This document shows positions 27,310 to 39,729 of a DNA stretch of 64,000 nucleotides, one piece after another. The translations under genes and the position numbers were made by a program. Location: the NCBI GenBank assembly GCA_902572735.1, contig CACGGX010000006.1, positions 1-64,000 on the forward strand, read 5' to 3'. Source of the stretch: an uncultured Alphaproteobacteria bacterium (GTDB lineage Bacteria > Pseudomonadota > Alphaproteobacteria > HIMB59 > GCA-002718135). Below the pieces are notes generated by a model. That model saw only the letters and a program-made list of their open reading frames with translations, was not told the DNA's origin and ran no database searches. The first letter of the stretch is position 1. The number at the start of each line of letters is the position of its first letter.

Positions 27310-27311
27310 GT

Positions 27312-28385
27312 ATGAAAAATAGTGTAGAGGTAAAAAATATATCCTTTAGTTATGGAAAGACGGAAATATTAAATGATTTAAGTCTTGATATTAAACAGGG
27401 CGAATTTATGGTTTTGTTAGGGCCTTCAGGTTGTGGTAAAACAACTTTATTAAACTGTATAGCTGGTCTTTTAGATTTGACTGAGGGTCAAATTTGGATT
27501 GAAGATGATAATGTTACTTGGAAAGAGCCAAAAGATAGACACATAGGAATGGTGTTTCAGTCCTACGCCTTATATCCAAGTATGACTGTTGAGAAAAATT
27601 TATCATTTGGTTTAAGAATGATGGGAACTGCTAAAAAAATTATAGATGATAAAATTGAAAAAGCAGCAAATCTTTTACAGATTAATGAATTACTCAAGAG
27701 AAAACCATCTCAACTCTCAGGGGGTCAAAGACAACGTGTTGCAATAGGAAGAGCTTTAGTAAGAGATGCAAAGGTATTTTTATTTGATGAACCGTTGAGT
27801 AATCTGGATGCAAAATTAAGAGCTGAATTACGTTATGAAATAAAAAAACTTCATAGAGATTTATCAAATACCATGATTTACGTAACCCATGATCAAATCG
27901 AAGCAATGACACTTGCTGACCGTATATCTGTTATGAAAGATGGACTAATACAACAATTAGATACACCTAAACAAATTTACAATAAACCAGCTAATTTATT
28001 TGTTGCTGGATTTATTGGATCTCCAAGTATGAATTTTTTGAACGCAATATTTGAAAAATCAAATCAAAGTTTAATTATTGGAAAGCTAAATATTAATATT
28101 TCTAAATATGAAAATATTAATCATTTGACTGATAATCAACAAGTAGTTTTTGGTATAAGGCCTGAAAATACAATTATAGATAAAAATGAAAATTCTATTT
28201 TATGTAAAGTTGAATTAGTAGAGCCCATGGGCGCTGATACTTTAGTTTGGACTAGTTTAGAGGGTACACCAATATCGATTAGATTAGAAGGAAGTTCAAA
28301 TTATAATTTAAATGATGAAATAAATATCTCTTTTGATATAAATAAATCTTCAATATTTGATAGTAAATCTGAGGAGAGAATTTAA
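27312..28385 (+). CDS. CUT1 sugar ABC transporter ATPase (MalK/UgpC/MsmX type)
   Basis: This 357-residue cytoplasmic ATPase has Walker A GPSGCGKTT, signature LSGGQRQRVAIGRALVRD, Walker B FLFDEPLSNLD and switch His in THDQIEAMTLADR. A regulatory TOBE-like region follows after about residue 240 (FGIRPENT is its usual landmark). The ATG at 27312 is chosen over an in-frame upstream start at 27267: it is preceded by GGGGTGAG and begins immediately before the first conserved strand (VEVKNISFSYG). It is the only CUT1-type ATPase in the window and may also serve the fused permease at 19256-21082. Confidence 0.94.
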   Translation: MKNSVEVKNISFSYGKTEILNDLSLDIKQGEFMVLLGPSGCGKTTLLNCIAGLLDLTEGQIWIEDDNVTWKEPKDRHIGMVFQSYALYPSMTVEKNLSFGLRMMGTAKKIIDDKIEKAANLLQINELLKRKPSQLSGGQRQRVAIGRALVRDAKVFLFDEPLSNLDAKLRAELRYEIKKLHRDLSNTMIYVTHDQIEAMTLADRISVMKDGLIQQLDTPKQIYNKPANLFVAGFIGSPSMNFLNAIFEKSNQSLIIGKLNINISKYENINHLTDNQQVVFGIRPENTIIDKNENSILCKVELVEPMGADTLVWTSLEGTPISIRLEGSSNYNLNDEINISFDINKSSIFDSKSEERI

Positions 28386-28386
28386 T

Positions 28387-29160
28387 ATGAATAAACAAGA
28401 TGTTTCAATGCAACTTTATACTACTAGACACTTTCAGCCATACGAACCAATTTTAAAATTTTTATCAGACTCAGGTATCGTTAATATTGAACTTTTTGGC
28501 TTAGAATCAATGAACACAGATGAATTTAAATCAATGATGGATCAAGTAAACATTACATCAAAGTCTACTCATGTGGGGTTCGAATCATTGAATGACACAA
28601 GTAATATCATCAATCGTGCAAATAAAATGAATATTAAACATATCATTGTACCCGCTCCTCCCGCTAGAAAAGATGCTGAGTTTAAAAATACATTTGATAT
28701 GAATGAAGAAGAATGGATGGATTTTGGAAAAAAATTATCTTCGCATGTCAGTATTTTTGAAGATGCTGGATTGACACTTGGTTATCATAATCATTCTTAT
28801 GAATTTAAAGCACTACCAAGTGGAAAGCTGCCTATTGAATGCATGATGGATCATAATGAAAATTTAAAATTAGAAATTGATCTAGGGTGGACAATTGCTG
28901 GAGGCGCAGATCCTATTCCATGGATACAAAAATATTCAAATAAAATCATTGGTTGTCACTTAAAAGATTTTTATGATCAAAGTAAGAACTTATTAGAACA
29001 TGAAGAACAATCTGCTGTTGGAGAAGGTTTTATTGATTGGCCTTCTTTAATTTCTGAAGTTAAAAAAACACCATGTGAAGTTTTTGTACTAGAACACGAT
29101 GATCCAAAAGACTACAAAGAATACACAACTAAATCTCTAAATTATCTAGAGAAAATTTAA
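28387..29160 (+). CDS. Sugar phosphate isomerase/epimerase-like TIM-barrel protein
   Basis: This 257-residue protein has the xylose-isomerase-like TIM-barrel fold (AP endonuclease 2 superfamily). Visible metal-site motifs include LGYHNHSYEF, LEIDLGWTIAGGADP, IIGCHLKDF and FVLEHDDPKDY, which supply the His, Glu and Asp ligands of a divalent metal. The ATG at 28387 is used because the family strand SMQLYTTRHF follows directly; an earlier in-frame start at 28357 lies inside the ATPase gene. It overlaps the downstream oxidoreductase gene by one base. Together the two resemble keto-sugar pathways in which a Gfo/Idh/MocA enzyme oxidises a sugar and a TIM-barrel enzyme isomerises or cleaves it. Confidence 0.83.
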   Translation: MNKQDVSMQLYTTRHFQPYEPILKFLSDSGIVNIELFGLESMNTDEFKSMMDQVNITSKSTHVGFESLNDTSNIINRANKMNIKHIIVPAPPARKDAEFKNTFDMNEEEWMDFGKKLSSHVSIFEDAGLTLGYHNHSYEFKALPSGKLPIECMMDHNENLKLEIDLGWTIAGGADPIPWIQKYSNKIIGCHLKDFYDQSKNLLEHEEQSAVGEGFIDWPSLISEVKKTPCEVFVLEHDDPKDYKEYTTKSLNYLEKI

Positions 29161-30284
29161 TGAATATTGGAATTGTTGGTTGCGGTAATATCTCTGAGAC
29201 TTATTTTGAATGTCAAAAAATATTCAATAATTTCAAAATAGTTGCTTGCGCTGATATTAATAAAGAAGCCGCATCTAATGCTGCAACTAAATATAATGTC
29301 AAAGCTCTATCAGTAGAGGAAATTTTAGAAAATAATGAAATTGATTTAATTATTAATTTAACAATTCCTGCGGCTCATAAAGAAATTATTAAAAAATCTC
29401 TTTTTAATGGAAAACACTGTTTTAGCGAAAAGCCCTTAGCAATGAATTTTGAAGAGGGTTTAGAAATACAAAAATTAGCAGATGAAAAAGGCTTATATGT
29501 AGGATGTGCGCCAGATACATTTCTTGGAGCAGCAGGACAAAGAGCTAGAAAATTAATTGAAGATAATAAAATAGGTAAAATTGTTCTTGGAACTTTTAAT
29601 TTAATGTCTCATGGTATGGAGCATTGGCACCCTAATCCAGATTTTTTCTTTAAACCTGGGGCAGGACCAGTTTTTGATGTTGGTGTTTACTACATTACTC
29701 AATTAGTAAATCTAATTGGCCCTGTTAAAAAAATAAATGCAATCAGTGGAACTGCTACAAATGAGAGAATAATAACTAGTCAACCAAGATATGGCGATAA
29801 AATTAAAGTTGAAACACCCACAACCTTAATGGGTTCTTTAGAGTTTCAAAACACTGCAAAAGTTCAGTTTTTTTGTACTTGGGATGTCTGGAAAAATAAT
29901 CATTCAACAATTGAACTTTACGGACTTGATGGCTCAATGATTATCCCAGACCCGAATTTTTTTAGTGGTGATTTATTAATGTCCGAAAAAGATAGTGATT
30001 GGGAAACTATTAATAACGATAATATGTTGTTAGGTATCCCCAACAAAAGTGATGGAGAGGGTAATAAAAAAGCAAATTATAGAGGAATAGGTCTTTCAGA
30101 AATGATTGATTCAATTTCTAATAATCGAAAAGCTAGATGTTCTCTTGAATTATCTCTTCATGTGCTTGAGATTATGGATGGAATTATAAAATCAGCTGAG
30201 GAAAACAAATCTTATCAACTAACAACCAATCCTAATCAACCTGCAATATTAACTGAAGAAGAAATTAAAAAATTAAAAATTTAA
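29160..30284 (+). CDS. Gfo/Idh/MocA-family oxidoreductase
   Basis: This 374-residue NAD(P)-dependent dehydrogenase has the N-terminal IGIVGCGNISETY nucleotide-binding loop and the signature FSEKPLAMN with the catalytic Lys. GPVFDVGVYYITQLVNLIGPVK is the usual C-terminal domain entry. It starts on the last base of the isomerase-like gene (TAATG) and ends the importer operon. The downstream mlaC gene is convergent, with only 10 bp between stops. It would oxidise the imported sugar or a derivative; it is distinct from the similar gene at 21084-22127. Confidence 0.9.
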   Translation: MNIGIVGCGNISETYFECQKIFNNFKIVACADINKEAASNAATKYNVKALSVEEILENNEIDLIINLTIPAAHKEIIKKSLFNGKHCFSEKPLAMNFEEGLEIQKLADEKGLYVGCAPDTFLGAAGQRARKLIEDNKIGKIVLGTFNLMSHGMEHWHPNPDFFFKPGAGPVFDVGVYYITQLVNLIGPVKKINAISGTATNERIITSQPRYGDKIKVETPTTLMGSLEFQNTAKVQFFCTWDVWKNNHSTIELYGLDGSMIIPDPNFFSGDLLMSEKDSDWETINNDNMLLGIPNKSDGEGNKKANYRGIGLSEMIDSISNNRKARCSLELSLHVLEIMDGIIKSAEENKSYQLTTNPNQPAILTEEEIKKLKI

Positions 30285-30294
30285 TTATTAGATA

Positions 30295-30897
30295 TTATTC
30301 AGTAATTTTCTCATAACTTATTTGATTTTGATCAAATAAAACTTCATTAAATTTTGAAAGATCGTTATCAACTTTTTTTAACATTGAATTAAACTCTGAT
30401 CTTTTTGTTACTACTAAAGAAATATCAGCAACAATTAAATCTATTACAAAAAACCGATCTTTTGATTCTTTTACACGCCATGTTACAACAACTGATCCCG
30501 TATCAGAAAATATTTCCATATCAATAAGGGTTATTTGATTTTTGTTGTCATATTTTGATTTTGTTAACTCATATGTTTGATCTGAATAACCTTGCATCAT
30601 TGAAGCTATATTTAGAGCTAAATGGCGTTTAAAATTATCAATATAGATTTTTTTTGTGTCTTTATTAGATTTTTTCCAAGCTTCTCCTGCAACAAACTTA
30701 GCTATACCAGTACCAGCAAAATTATTATTAATTGTTTTTTCAATTAAAAGAAATCTATTTTCATTAGAGAGATTTTCATTTTTATAAGCTTCAAGAATTA
30801 TATCAATTTCTCTTTTCAACCATTCTGAGGTTTCATCAGAATATAAATTTTTTGAAATAAAAACTATAAAAATAAAAATAAATAAATAAAATTTCAT
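30295..30897 (-). CDS. mlaC: MlaC-like periplasmic phospholipid-binding protein
   Basis: This 200-residue secreted protein is related to MlaC/Ttg2D, the periplasmic shuttle that carries phospholipids between the outer and inner membranes. It has a signal peptide (MKFYLFIFIFIVFISKNLYS). GTGIAKFVAGEAWKKSNKDTKKIYIDNFKRHL and the later VTWRVKESKDRFFVIDLIVADISLVVTKRSEF block are characteristic. It begins on the base where mlaA ends, so the two are coupled. The inner-membrane MlaFED genes are not in the window. Confidence 0.88.
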   Translation of the reverse strand: MKFYLFIFIFIVFISKNLYSDETSEWLKREIDIILEAYKNENLSNENRFLLIEKTINNNFAGTGIAKFVAGEAWKKSNKDTKKIYIDNFKRHLALNIASMMQGYSDQTYELTKSKYDNKNQITLIDMEIFSDTGSVVVTWRVKESKDRFFVIDLIVADISLVVTKRSEFNSMLKKVDNDLSKFNEVLFDQNQISYEKITE

Positions 30898-31682
30898 TAT
30901 TCAAATTCAATACTAATAAGAGGAAGAGGAGTTAATTCTGAGTCATCAACATTATTTATCGCTGCTTTTCGGTTTTGATAGTATGAGCTTCTTACTGCAG
31001 CATAATAATCTACTGAATTATCTCTTAATGCATTAACTTCATCAATTATTTGTGATCTTGTATCAACTGCATTAACAGCTGTTCTCATTGGTACTAACCA
31101 AGCTTCACCCTCACTTACTACATATGCATTAATTGGATCAGTCATCATTGTTAAAACCATTCCTGAAGTATCTCTAAGATTTGATGGCCCAAATAATGGA
31201 AGTACTATATAAAAACCATCTCCAACACCCCAAGTTGCAAGGGTTTGTCCATAATCCTCCTCTTTTTCTTCAAGACCAATCTTTTCAGCTACATCAAACA
31301 ATCCAAATACACCCACTGTACTATTAAGAATAAATCTTCCTGATGATTGAACGGCATTTTCACCTTGACCTTGTAATAATTGATTCACAACAACCAAGGG
31401 AGCTCTTAAATTACTTAGAAAATTATTTATTCCACTTTGTAGTGGGGAAGGTAATTTTTTGTAGCCTTTTGCAATTGGCTCTAAAACAATTCTATCAGCT
31501 ACATTGTTAAAACTAAATATGGCTCTATTTACTGGTTCAAAAGGATCATATATTTCATCTTCTATCGTTGTTGTTTCAAAATCCTCTGAGTCAGTATTTA
31601 CTTGATCAGCATCACTTGCAATTACTTCATAGGGCAGTAAACTCAAAAATAGAAAAAATAGAATTATAATTTTTTTACTCAT
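30897..31682 (-). CDS. mlaA: MlaA (VacJ)-family outer-membrane lipid-asymmetry protein
   Basis: This 261-residue protein belongs to the MlaA/VacJ family, which removes misplaced phospholipids from the outer leaflet of the outer membrane. The defining block DPFEPVNRAIFSFNN is at about 46-60, with LRAPLVVVNQLLQG, GRFILNSTVGVFGLFD, DYGQTLATWGVGDGFYIVLP and GPSNLRDTSG following. A signal peptide is present (MSKKIIILFFLFLSLLPYEVIAS). There is no cysteine anywhere, so unlike E. coli MlaA it cannot be a lipoprotein. It is divergent from uvrD with 79 bp between starts. Confidence 0.93.
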   Translation of the reverse strand: MSKKIIILFFLFLSLLPYEVIASDADQVNTDSEDFETTTIEDEIYDPFEPVNRAIFSFNNVADRIVLEPIAKGYKKLPSPLQSGINNFLSNLRAPLVVVNQLLQGQGENAVQSSGRFILNSTVGVFGLFDVAEKIGLEEKEEDYGQTLATWGVGDGFYIVLPLFGPSNLRDTSGMVLTMMTDPINAYVVSEGEAWLVPMRTAVNAVDTRSQIIDEVNALRDNSVDYYAAVRSSYYQNRKAAINNVDDSELTPLPLISIEFE

Positions 31683-31761
31683 AGACTAATCACTAATATC
31701 TAAACTATTATTTAATATAGTTTATAAATTACATTATATATATCTCTATTATAGCAAAAAA

Positions 31762-36785
<5,024 letters not shown>

Positions 36786-36818
36786 AATTTATTTATATAT
36801 TTTAATTTAGAAATTTGA

Positions 36819-37565
36819 ATGAAATATATTACTAAATATAAATCCCCAAATTATAATTCAAGAAAAAATTCAAAAATAGAACTTATTATAATTCATTATA
36901 CAGCCTTGAAAAATACCTTAGATGCTGTTTCTTATTTATGTAACAAAGAAAAAAAAGTAAGTTCTCACTATCTAATTTCTCAAAATGGAACTATTTACAA
37001 CTTAGTAAAAGATAAATTTAGAGCATGGCATGCAGGACAGGGATTCTGGCAAGAAATAACAGATATAAATTCAATTTCTATAGGTATAGAGCTTGATTAC
37101 AATCCGAATGGAAAAAATAATAAATTCTCAACTAAAATGATATATTCACTAAAAAGACTTATTATTAAATTACAAAAAAATTATAAAATTAATAAAAATA
37201 GTATTTTAGCACATTCAGATATCGCTCCTTTTAGAAAAATAGATCCTGGAAAAAACTTTCCATGGAAAGCACTCTCTACTTCAAAGTTAATTTTAAATCT
37301 AAAAAAACTAAAAAAGGTAGAAATTAAAATTATGGAAAAATGGTTTAATATCCATAATTTGAAAACAAAAAAACAAAAAATAATTTTAGCACTATCTTTG
37401 ATTGGATATGATACGCGTGAAGTGTATAAAAATTCTAAACTTTATAATAAGCTTATCACTGCATATAGAATTAGACATTTAAATTATGAAGATAAAATCA
37501 AAAATAAATCTATATATAATTATTTAATTGGACACCTATTTAATTATATATTGACTGAAAATTAA
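36819..37565 (+). CDS. AmpD/AmiD-type N-acetylmuramoyl-L-alanine amidase
   Basis: This 248-residue zinc amidase cleaves the amide between N-acetylmuramic acid and the stem peptide, for peptidoglycan recycling. Zinc ligands are His26 (IIIHYTA), His132 (LAHSDIAP) and Asp142 (KIDPGKNFPW), with the catalytic-region Glu91 in IGIELDYN. HAGQGFW is also standard. The C-terminal 80 residues form a small helical domain that fits the peptidoglycan-binding domain of AmiD-like enzymes. No export signal is visible, so it is probably cytoplasmic. The last codons contain the -35 box of the RNase P RNA promoter. Confidence 0.88.
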   Translation: MKYITKYKSPNYNSRKNSKIELIIIHYTALKNTLDAVSYLCNKEKKVSSHYLISQNGTIYNLVKDKFRAWHAGQGFWQEITDINSISIGIELDYNPNGKNNKFSTKMIYSLKRLIIKLQKNYKINKNSILAHSDIAPFRKIDPGKNFPWKALSTSKLILNLKKLKKVEIKIMEKWFNIHNLKTKKQKIILALSLIGYDTREVYKNSKLYNKLITAYRIRHLNYEDKIKNKSIYNYLIGHLFNYILTEN

Positions 37566-37578
37566 ATAAATTTATTAG
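37551..37578 (+). promoter_or_regulatory. Promoter of rnpB
   Basis: A -35 box TTGACT (37551-37556) lies within the last codons of the amidase gene, 16 bp from a -10 box TATTAG (37573-37578). The predicted start, 7 bp further on, falls exactly on the first base of the RNase P RNA. Confidence 0.7.
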
Positions 37579-37584
37579 TAACTT

Positions 37585-37919
37585 AGATGGTGCGATGATC
37601 GCTTGAGAAATCAAGAGGAAAGTCCGGGCTCCACTGGAAAAAAAACCAGGTAACACCTGGCAAGTGCAAGCTTAGGGAAAGTGCAGCAGAAAATATACCG
37701 CCTGTAAAGGTAAGGGTGAAAAGGTGAGGTAAGAGCTCACCGCTTTTTTGGTAACAAAAAAGGCTTTGCAAACCCTTTTTGGAGCAAGGTCAAATAGGAA
37801 TGGCAATCAGTTCCAGCTGAGCTATTCGGGTAGACTGCTTGAAACAAATGGTGACATTTGTTCTAGATTAATGATCATCAATTTTAATTAAATTACAGAA
37901 CCCGGCTTATGCACCATCT
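37585..37919 (+). ncRNA. rnpB: RNase P RNA (type A)
   Basis: This is the catalytic RNA that trims tRNA 5' leaders. The universally conserved blocks appear in order: GAGGAAAGTCCGGGCTCC, GTGCAGCAGAAAATATACCGCC, GGTAAGGGTGAAAAGGTG with GGTAAGAGCTCACCG, GGAGCAAGGTCAAATAGG, GGGTAGACTGCTTGA, TAGATTAATGATCATC and ACAGAACCCGGCTTA. The terminal helix P1 forms between AGATGGTGC (37585-37593) and GCACCATCT (37911-37919), which sets both ends. The RNA fills most of the gap between the amidase gene and mraZ. About 50 further bases before the MraZ sites hold nothing I can assign. Confidence 0.97.
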
Positions 37920-37967
37920 TTATCTTTATTGAGAACATACAAAGAACATTTATCGTAATTTCATATA

Positions 37968-38002
37968 CCCATTGACGCCCATATATTCCCATGATAACCC
38001 AT
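37968..38002 (+). promoter_or_regulatory. Four MraZ-type boxes (CCCAT, 10-bp period)
   Basis: CCCAT occurs at 37968, 37978, 37988 and 37998, each exactly 10 bp apart; on the other strand these are ATGGG. E. coli and mollicute MraZ bind TGGG-type repeats separated by about 5 bp in front of mraZ, which is the same design. The last box ends 5 bp before the mraZ ATG. A possible -35 box TTGACG (37972-37977) overlaps the array, so bound MraZ would repress the whole division cluster. Confidence 0.85.
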
Positions 38003-38007
38003 AATTA

Positions 38008-38469
38008 ATGGATTTATTTGTATCTAAATATATTAATAAAATAGATAAGAAGGGAAGAGTTTCTCTACCTTCTAGCTTTAGAAATGTACTTCCTAAAGCT
38101 AATAGAAATGAAATTATATTATACAAATCTATAAAAACACCTTCTATTGAGGGTTGCGGTGTTGGAAGATTAAAAGAAATAGCAAAAAGAATTAATAATT
38201 TAGATTTTTTTTCTGAAGATTATGATGATTTTTCAACATCAATTTTTTCTGAAATAGTCACTACTAATGTTGATAAAGAAGGAAGGTTTTTAATACCTGA
38301 AGAATTAAAATCATATGCAGGAATAAAAACAGAGGCAGCTTTTTTTGGCCAAGGATATTTTTTTCAGATGTGGGAACCTAAACAAGGTTTAAAAAATACT
38401 GAAGATTCAAGAAGACGTCTTTTAAAAGAAAAAAAATCATTAAGAATGATGTTAACACAACAAAAATAA
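38008..38469 (+). CDS. mraZ: Transcriptional regulator MraZ
   Basis: This 153-residue protein has two AbrB-like swapped-hairpin halves: NKIDKKGRVSLPSSFRNVL near the N-terminus and TTNVDKEGRFLIPEELKSYAGI in the second half. Each carries the DxxGR motif used for DNA contact. MraZ forms a ring and represses the division and cell-wall operon that it heads. Four CCCAT boxes directly before the start suggest autoregulation. No clear ribosome-binding site separates the boxes from the ATG. The following gene begins one base after the stop. Confidence 0.95.
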   Translation: MDLFVSKYINKIDKKGRVSLPSSFRNVLPKANRNEIILYKSIKTPSIEGCGVGRLKEIAKRINNLDFFSEDYDDFSTSIFSEIVTTNVDKEGRFLIPEELKSYAGIKTEAAFFGQGYFFQMWEPKQGLKNTEDSRRRLLKEKKSLRMMLTQQK

Positions 38470-38470
38470 T

Positions 38471-39409
38471 ATGGAAAATTTACATAAGTCAGTAATGATT
38501 AATGAAATAATATCATTTCTACCATTAAAAAAATCAATAAATGTAATAGATGCAACTTTTGGCGGTGGCGGTTATTCAAAAACTATTCTTGAAAAATTTA
38601 ATGTAAATCAGTTTTTGGCAATAGATAGAGATCCAATTTCAAAAATATTTGCAAAAGAATTAGAATCAAAATTTTCAAATTTTATCCTAATAAATGATAA
38701 ATTTAGTAACATTGAAGAAATTGTTAATAATACAAAGTTTGAAGACAAAAAATTTGACATAATTCTTTTTGATATAGGTACTAGCTCAAATCAAATAGAC
38801 AATGAGCAAAGAGGTTTTTCATTCAACAAATCTGGACCACTTGATATGCGAATGGGTTCTTCAGATAAAAAAGCTTACGATATAATTAATAATTTTGAAG
38901 AAAAAAATTTAGCTGATATAATTTATCAATATGGAGAAGAACGATACTCAAGACTTATTGCAAAAGAAATAGTAAAAAACAGAAAAATAAAATTTATAAG
39001 TGACACTATAGAATTATCAAACATTATTAAAAAATGTTTACCAAAAAAGAATCAATTAAATAAAAAGATTCACCCAGCAACAAAAACATTTCAGGCAATT
39101 AGAATTTATGTAAATGATGAGTTAAATGAACTAAAGACGAGTCTAGAAAAAACTTTAAAAATTTTAAATAAAGATGGTTTGATTTTAGTAGTTTCTTTCC
39201 AAAGTCTAGAAGATAGAATTGTGAAAGATTTTTTTAACCACAATAGTGGTAAACGATGGCGTTCCTCCCGCCACTACCCGGAGTTACCTGATAAACTGGC
39301 AACTCAACTTAAAATAATCACCAAAAAACCAATATTGCCATCAGCTTCTGAGATTTTAGAAAATCCCAGATCTAGATCAGCAAAACTTCGGGTAGCTCAG
39401 AAAATTTAA
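38471..39409 (+). CDS. rsmH: 16S rRNA m4C1402 methyltransferase RsmH (MraW)
   Basis: This 312-residue S-adenosylmethionine-dependent enzyme methylates N4 of C1402 in 16S rRNA. The opening LHKSVMINEIISFL, the SAM-binding DATFGGGGYSKTIL, FDIGTSSNQIDNEQRGFSF, GPLDMRM and HPATKTFQAIRIYVNDEL are all family hallmarks. LILVVSFQSLEDRIVKDFF and RSRSAKLRV close the protein. It sits in the usual place after mraZ. Confidence 0.97.
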   Translation: MENLHKSVMINEIISFLPLKKSINVIDATFGGGGYSKTILEKFNVNQFLAIDRDPISKIFAKELESKFSNFILINDKFSNIEEIVNNTKFEDKKFDIILFDIGTSSNQIDNEQRGFSFNKSGPLDMRMGSSDKKAYDIINNFEEKNLADIIYQYGEERYSRLIAKEIVKNRKIKFISDTIELSNIIKKCLPKKNQLNKKIHPATKTFQAIRIYVNDELNELKTSLEKTLKILNKDGLILVVSFQSLEDRIVKDFFNHNSGKRWRSSRHYPELPDKLATQLKIITKKPILPSASEILENPRSRSAKLRVAQKI

Positions 39410-39411
39410 TA

Positions 39412-39726
39412 ATGAAGTATACTAAATCAATTATATTCTTTTTAATTCTTAATTTAATACTGGTTTTTTCAATGATTTTTATTGCTAACAATACAAGAGA
39501 AATCGAAAAAAATAATCTTAATCTGAAAATGAATATTTCTAAGATTTCAGAAAACTTAAAAATCAATAAGATTGAACTAGCTGCTCATCAAAATAGCTCA
39601 TATTTAAAAACACTATATGAATTGTATTTTTATAAAACTCAAAAAAATAATGTCCCTTTTATTGTAAAAATGAAAGAACTTTCAAATCAAGATAAAAATA
39701 TTAAGCTGGTTAGTTCAAATAATTAA
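39412..39726 (+). CDS. ftsL: FtsL-like small membrane protein
   Basis: This 104-residue protein has a single membrane helix near the N-terminus (IIFFLILNLILVFSMIFIA). A charged, helical and probably coiled-coil periplasmic part follows (NTREIEKNNLNLKMNISKI). FtsL is a poorly conserved division protein recognised mostly by this topology and by its position between rsmH and ftsI, both of which match. It would join FtsB and FtsQ in the divisome and activate FtsWI. Identity rests on context more than on sequence. Confidence 0.75.
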   Translation: MKYTKSIIFFLILNLILVFSMIFIANNTREIEKNNLNLKMNISKISENLKINKIELAAHQNSSYLKTLYELYFYKTQKNNVPFIVKMKELSNQDKNIKLVSSNN

Positions 39727-39729
39727 TTA

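Noticed and set aside
37571-37771. Minus-strand open frame across 37583-37771
   Set aside because: It lies within the RNase P RNA and is a by-product of the structured RNA sequence.
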